DNA of 64,000 nucleotides from Pseudomonas alcaligenes (lineage in GTDB: Bacteria > Pseudomonadota > Gammaproteobacteria > Pseudomonadales > Pseudomonadaceae): positions 1,325,501 through 1,389,500 of the forward strand of contig NZ_LZEU01000001.1 of the NCBI RefSeq assembly GCF_014490745.1, given 5' to 3'. The translations under genes were made by a program, and so were the position numbers. Below are positions 60,646 to 64,000 of this stretch, piece after piece (the stretch's first letter is position 1; every line of letters starts with the position of its first letter). The notes under the pieces are model-generated. The model was given only the letters and a program-made list of their open reading frames with translations. It was not told where the DNA came from and did not search any database.

Positions 60646-61746
60646 ATGCGCCCGATCTATTTCTTCCTCACCTCGCTGCTGCTGTGCTGGCCGCTGGCGG
60701 CGCGCGCCGTGCCGCTGCTCGACCTGGCGGACGTCGAGGGCATCCGTGGCAACCAGCTGATCGGCTACGGCCTGGTGGTCGGCCTGGACGGCACTGGCGA
60801 CAAGAACCAGGTGAAGTTCACCAGCCAGTCGGTGGCCAACATGATCAAGCAGTTCGGCGTGAACCTGCCGGCCAACGTCGACCCCAAGCTGAAGAACGTC
60901 GCCGCGGTGATGGTCACCGCCGAGGTGCCGCCGTCCTACAGCCCGGGGCAGACGGTGGACATCACCGTCGCCTCGCTGGGCGATGCCAAGAGCCTGCGTG
61001 GCGGCCAGCTGCTGATGACCCCGCTGCGTGGCGTCGACGGCGAGACCTACGCCCTGGCCCAGGGCAACCTGGTAGTCGGCGGCCTCAACGCCACTGGCCA
61101 GAGCGGTTCCAGCGTGGCGATCAACAGCGCCAACGGCGGCCGCATCCCCAATGGCGCGACCGTCGAGCGGATGATCCCCAGCGACTTCGCGACCCGCCCG
61201 GACATCATGCTCAACCTGCGTCAGCCGAGCTTCCAGACCGCGGCCAAGGTGGTCACCGCCCTCGAGCGGGTATTCGGCCCCGGCGTGGCCCAGGCCCTCG
61301 ACGGCACCAAGGTCAGCGTGCGCGCACCGCAGGCGAGCAACCAGCGCACCAGTTTCATGGCCCTGCTGGAAACCGTGGAGGTGGAGGAGGGCCGCGAGCG
61401 TCCGCGCGTGGTGTTCAACAGCCGCACCGGCACCGTGGTGGTCGGCCAGGGCGTACGGGTGAAGGCCGCGGCCGTGGCCCACGGCACCCTCACCGTGACC
61501 ATCAGCGAGAACCCCCAGGTCAGCCAGCCGAATGCCTTTTCCCAGGGCCAGACGGCGGTGGTGCCGAAGTCCGACGTGGAAGTCAGCCAGGACAAGAACG
61601 CCATGTTCAAGTGGCCGGACGGTGCCAGCCTGGAAAGCATCATCAACACGGTCAACAGCCTGGGCGCCACCCCGGACGATGTGATGAGCATCCTCCAGGC
61701 GCTGGAACAGGCCGGCGCCCTGAATGCCGAACTGATAGTGATCTGA
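60646..61746 (+). CDS. flgI: P-ring protein FlgI (lateral system)
   Basis: 366 residues with a signal peptide ([18 protein letters not shown]). Diagnostic N-terminal block [30 protein letters not shown] and [28 protein letters not shown]; also the C-terminal LNAELIVI end. Forms the periplasmic ring around the rod; FlgA is its chaperone. Confidence 0.97.
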   Translation: MRPIYFFLTSLLLCWPLAARAVPLLDLADVEGIRGNQLIGYGLVVGLDGTGDKNQVKFTSQSVANMIKQFGVNLPANVDPKLKNVAAVMVTAEVPPSYSPGQTVDITVASLGDAKSLRGGQLLMTPLRGVDGETYALAQGNLVVGGLNATGQSGSSVAINSANGGRIPNGATVERMIPSDFATRPDIMLNLRQPSFQTAAKVVTALERVFGPGVAQALDGTKVSVRAPQASNQRTSFMALLETVEVEEGRERPRVVFNSRTGTVVVGQGVRVKAAAVAHGTLTVTISENPQVSQPNAFSQGQTAVVPKSDVEVSQDKNAMFKWPDGASLESIINTVNSLGATPDDVMSILQALEQAGALNAELIVI

Positions 61747-61749
61747 GCC

Positions 61750-62892
61750 ATGAGCATCGTTTCCCTCACGCCGGCGATCAATGCCGCGCGTACCCAGCAG
61801 GCTCAGGGCGGCGACCCGCGCGAGCAGCTGCAGGCCGCCTCCGAGCAGTTCGAGGCGTTGTTCCTGCAGCAGATCCTCAAGCAGATGCGCAAGGCTGGCG
61901 ACGTGCTGTCGGCCGGCAACCCGATGCGCAGCCGCGAGCTGGACACCATGCGCGACTTCTATGACGAAGCCCTGGCCGAGCACCTGGCCACCAGCAAGCA
62001 GACCGGCATCGCCAACCTGCTGGTCAAGCAGCTGTCCACCGCCGGCGCCGATCCCGAGCAGCTCGCCGCGGCCACCGAGGCGGCCCGCTCGGCCCCTCTG
62101 GCGCGCAGCTCGATCAGCGCCCGCCAGCCGCTGGCCAGTACCTGGCAGCGCAGCGTCGAGGTGGTCAGCCAGGCCTGGCAGCGCGGCAGCGAGGCGCTCG
62201 GGCAACTGGTCGACAGCCTGATCCAGCACGAGTCGTCCGGCGATATCGCCGCCGTCTCGGCCAAGGGCGCCCGCGGCCTGATGCAGCTGATGCCGGACAC
62301 CGCGCGGGAGATGGCGGCCAAGCTCGGCCTGGAGTTCGACGAGCAGCGCTTGACCCGCGACGGCGCCTACAACAAGCAGCTCGGCGTGGCCTACCTGAAC
62401 GAGATGCTGGAGCGCTACGACGGCCACCAGGCGCTGGCCGTGGCGGCCTACAACGCCGGCCCGGGCAAGGTCGACGAGTGGCTGCAGAGCAACGGCGATC
62501 CGCGCAGCGGGCAGATCGGCACCGAGGCCTGGGTGCAGCGGATTCCCTATGAGGAAACCCGCAACTACACCCGCAGCATCCTCCAGGATCTGCGCCGCGA
62601 CGCGGCGGTCGGCACCCCGGCGCCGGCGGTGCAACCGCTGCGCCTGCCGGCAGGCATCGAAGCCCGCGAGGAGCGCCTGCGCGCCGGCGAGCTGCTGGGG
62701 CTGGCGGCCAGTCGCCGCCCCGACCTGGGCGAGCCGACAGCGCGCGCCGGCGAGCAAGGATTTAAGCCGCAGGCCGATTCCGTCGCCTATCTGCAGAGAA
62801 CGGCGGATTCGGCGCCGACGCTGCAGCATCAGTCGCGTTCCGCAGCCTTCGCCCAGCCGATCCGCATAGAGCCTAAAGGGAGCCTGTCGTGA
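61750..62892 (+). CDS. flgJ: rod-cap protein FlgJ fused to an SLT-type lytic transglycosylase domain
   Basis: 380 residues. Residues about 25-95 are the FlgJ rod-binding domain (QLQAASEQFEALFLQQILKQMRKAG, GNPMRSRELDTMRDFYDEALAEHLA). Residues about 150-285 are not the glucosaminidase (GH73) domain of the polar FlgJ. They form an SLT/Slt70-type transglycosylase: catalytic Glu161 in LIQHESSGD, SAKGARGLMQLMPDTA, LGVAYLNEMLERY and AYNAGPGKVDEWL. It should open peptidoglycan for the rod. An about 95-residue C-terminal tail is low-complexity. Overlaps flgK (GTGA). Confidence 0.92.
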   Translation: MSIVSLTPAINAARTQQAQGGDPREQLQAASEQFEALFLQQILKQMRKAGDVLSAGNPMRSRELDTMRDFYDEALAEHLATSKQTGIANLLVKQLSTAGADPEQLAAATEAARSAPLARSSISARQPLASTWQRSVEVVSQAWQRGSEALGQLVDSLIQHESSGDIAAVSAKGARGLMQLMPDTAREMAAKLGLEFDEQRLTRDGAYNKQLGVAYLNEMLERYDGHQALAVAAYNAGPGKVDEWLQSNGDPRSGQIGTEAWVQRIPYEETRNYTRSILQDLRRDAAVGTPAPAVQPLRLPAGIEAREERLRAGELLGLAASRRPDLGEPTARAGEQGFKPQADSVAYLQRTADSAPTLQHQSRSAAFAQPIRIEPKGSLS

Positions 62893-64000
62893 CCAATTTG
62901 ACCCAGATCGCCTACAGCGGCGTGCGTGCCTCGCAGATCGCCCTGTCGGTTACCGGGCAGAACACCGCCAACGTCAATACTCCCGGTTTCAGCCGCCTGA
63001 GCACGGTGATGAGCTCCGTCTCCGGGCAGGGCAGCCGCAGCGGTGGTGGGGTCGAGGTGACCAGCATCCGGCGCATCTCCGACGACTTCCTCAACCAGCA
63101 GTTGTGGCGCGCCAGCACCTCGCAGAACTACTACAGCACCTCGCAGCAGTACCTGACGGCGCTGGAGGAGCTGATGGCCGGCGACGGTTCGAGCATCAGC
63201 AACGGCCTGGACAACTTCTTCGCCGCCCTCAGCGAGGCCAGCGCCACCCCGGATTCGGTGGCCCTGCGCCAGCAAATCATCGGCGAGGCCGGCAACCTGG
63301 CCCAGCGCTTCAACACCCTGGGCAGCAACATCTATACCCAGCTGCGTTCGCTGCAGGAGCAGCGCAGCGCAATGGTCAGCGAGATCAACGGCCTGACCAG
63401 CAACATCGCCCTGCTGAACAAGAAGATCGTCGCCACCGAGGCCGCCGGCGCCGACACCTCGGCCCTGCAGGATCAGCGCGAGAGCCTGGTTACCCAGCTC
63501 AGCAAGTTCGCCAGCATCCGCACCAACAGCGCCGCCGACGGCTCGCTGTCGGTGTCCCTGGCCAACGGTCAGCCGCTGGTGGCGACCGCCTCGGCGGCGC
63601 AGCTGAGTGTCAGCCTGACCGCCACCGGCGAGCAGGAGATCGGCCTGTCGTTCGCCGGCACCACCTTCTCCCTCAGCCAGGACAACCTCGGCGGCTCCCT
63701 CGGCGCGCTGTACGACACCGAGTACCAGGTGCTGCGTCCCAACCAGGACGCCTTGAGCGAAATGGCCGAGCAGCTGGCGCAGATGGTCAACGACACCCTG
63801 GCCACCGGCTATGACCTGAACGGCAACCCCGGCCAGCCCCTGCTGCTGTTCAGCCCCGGCAGCAGCGCCAACATGCTCAGCCTCAGCGGCCTGCAGCCCA
63901 GCGAGCTGGCGCTGTCCGACACTGCCGGCGAGACCGGCAACAACGGCACCCTGCTCGAGCTGCTGGAGCTGCGCAACCAGAGCATCACCGTTAGCGGCAA
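62889..64000 (+). CDS. flgK: hook-filament junction protein FlgK, N-terminal part (cut by right edge)
   Basis: About 370 residues are visible from a GTG at 62889 that overlaps the flgJ stop. N-terminal TNLTQIAYSGVRASQIALSVTGQNTANVNTPGFSRLSTVM carries the FlgK signature (VTGQNTANVNTPGFSR), followed by SGGGVEVTSIRRISDDFLNQQLWRA and LQDQRESLVTQLSKFASI. The C-terminus and flgL lie beyond the window. FlgN is its chaperone. Confidence 0.95.
   Translation, partial: MTNLTQIAYSGVRASQIALSVTGQNTANVNTPGFSRLSTVMSSVSGQGSRSGGGVEVTSIRRISDDFLNQQLWRASTSQNYYSTSQQYLTALEELMAGDGSSISNGLDNFFAALSEASATPDSVALRQQIIGEAGNLAQRFNTLGSNIYTQLRSLQEQRSAMVSEINGLTSNIALLNKKIVATEAAGADTSALQDQRESLVTQLSKFASIRTNSAADGSLSVSLANGQPLVATASAAQLSVSLTATGEQEIGLSFAGTTFSLSQDNLGGSLGALYDTEYQVLRPNQDALSEMAEQLAQMVNDTLATGYDLNGNPGQPLLLFSPGSSANMLSLSGLQPSELALSDTAGETGNNGTLLELLELRNQSITVSG

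Overview
The window is GC-rich, densely coded DNA from a gammaproteobacterium, very probably Pseudomonas sensu lato. The minCDE operon followed by a divergent LpxL-type acyltransferase, a patatin-like protein, pirin, MlaA, and a DUF485-ActP pair is a neighbourhood I recall from Pseudomonas aeruginosa-like chromosomes. Genus assignment rests on that recollection and on composition, not on a search.

Bases 1-3,350: the end of a transport locus. On the minus strand lie a periplasmic binding protein, an alkaline-phosphatase-superfamily enzyme and an ABC permease that runs off the left edge. A divergent GntR/UTRA regulator faces them, with a TGGTCTAG-type operator in front of each transcription unit. 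Uptake of a phosphonate or other organophosphorus compound is the best guess.

Bases 3,370-30,000: mostly core genes. They include an M18 aminopeptidase, an RluA-type pseudouridine synthase, minEDC, lpxL, a patatin, a pirin, mlaA with an alpha/beta hydrolase, a GH17 glucan enzyme, an MHYT-GGDEF-EAL c-di-GMP protein, acetate permease, lipoproteins, a divergent class A penicillin-binding protein, a GST and an FMN-dependent glutamate-synthase-like oxidoreductase. At least three related short non-coding elements with terminal inverted repeats (MITE-like), and a fourth partly related one, lie between these genes.

Bases 30,200-64,000: a nearly complete, self-contained flagellar gene set whose order matches lateral (Flag-2 type) systems of Vibrio, Aeromonas and some Escherichia, not the usual polar Pseudomonas cluster. 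It has (i) a minus-strand fliM-fliN-fliP-fliQ-fliR-flhB-flhA export/switch operon without fliO; (ii) a divergent sigma54 activator of LafK type followed by fliEFGHIJ and flgMN; (iii) fliD-fliS-fliT-fliK-fliL-fliA-motA-motB behind a near-perfect sigma54 promoter; (iv) a minus-strand pair encoding a ToxR-like membrane regulator (LafZ-like) and a small membrane partner; (v) one short flagellin gene; (vi) flgA, divergent from flgBCDEFGHIJ and the start of flgK, which is cut by the right edge. No chemotaxis, flhF or flhG/fleN gene is present. A single-domain PilZ protein and a truncated Fur-like winged-helix protein sit at its left border.

The inferred logic is as follows. LafK and sigma54 drive basal-body, cap, sigma28 and stator genes. 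FlgM, exported through this second machine, restrains its FliA until the hook is complete. The LafZ-like pair and the PilZ protein are candidates for linking the system to envelope or c-di-GMP signals. Several parts are unusual: a FliM without a CheY-binding N-terminus, an FlhB with NPVH at the autocleavage site, a FlgJ carrying an SLT-type transglycosylase domain, and a LafK with a degenerate receiver domain.
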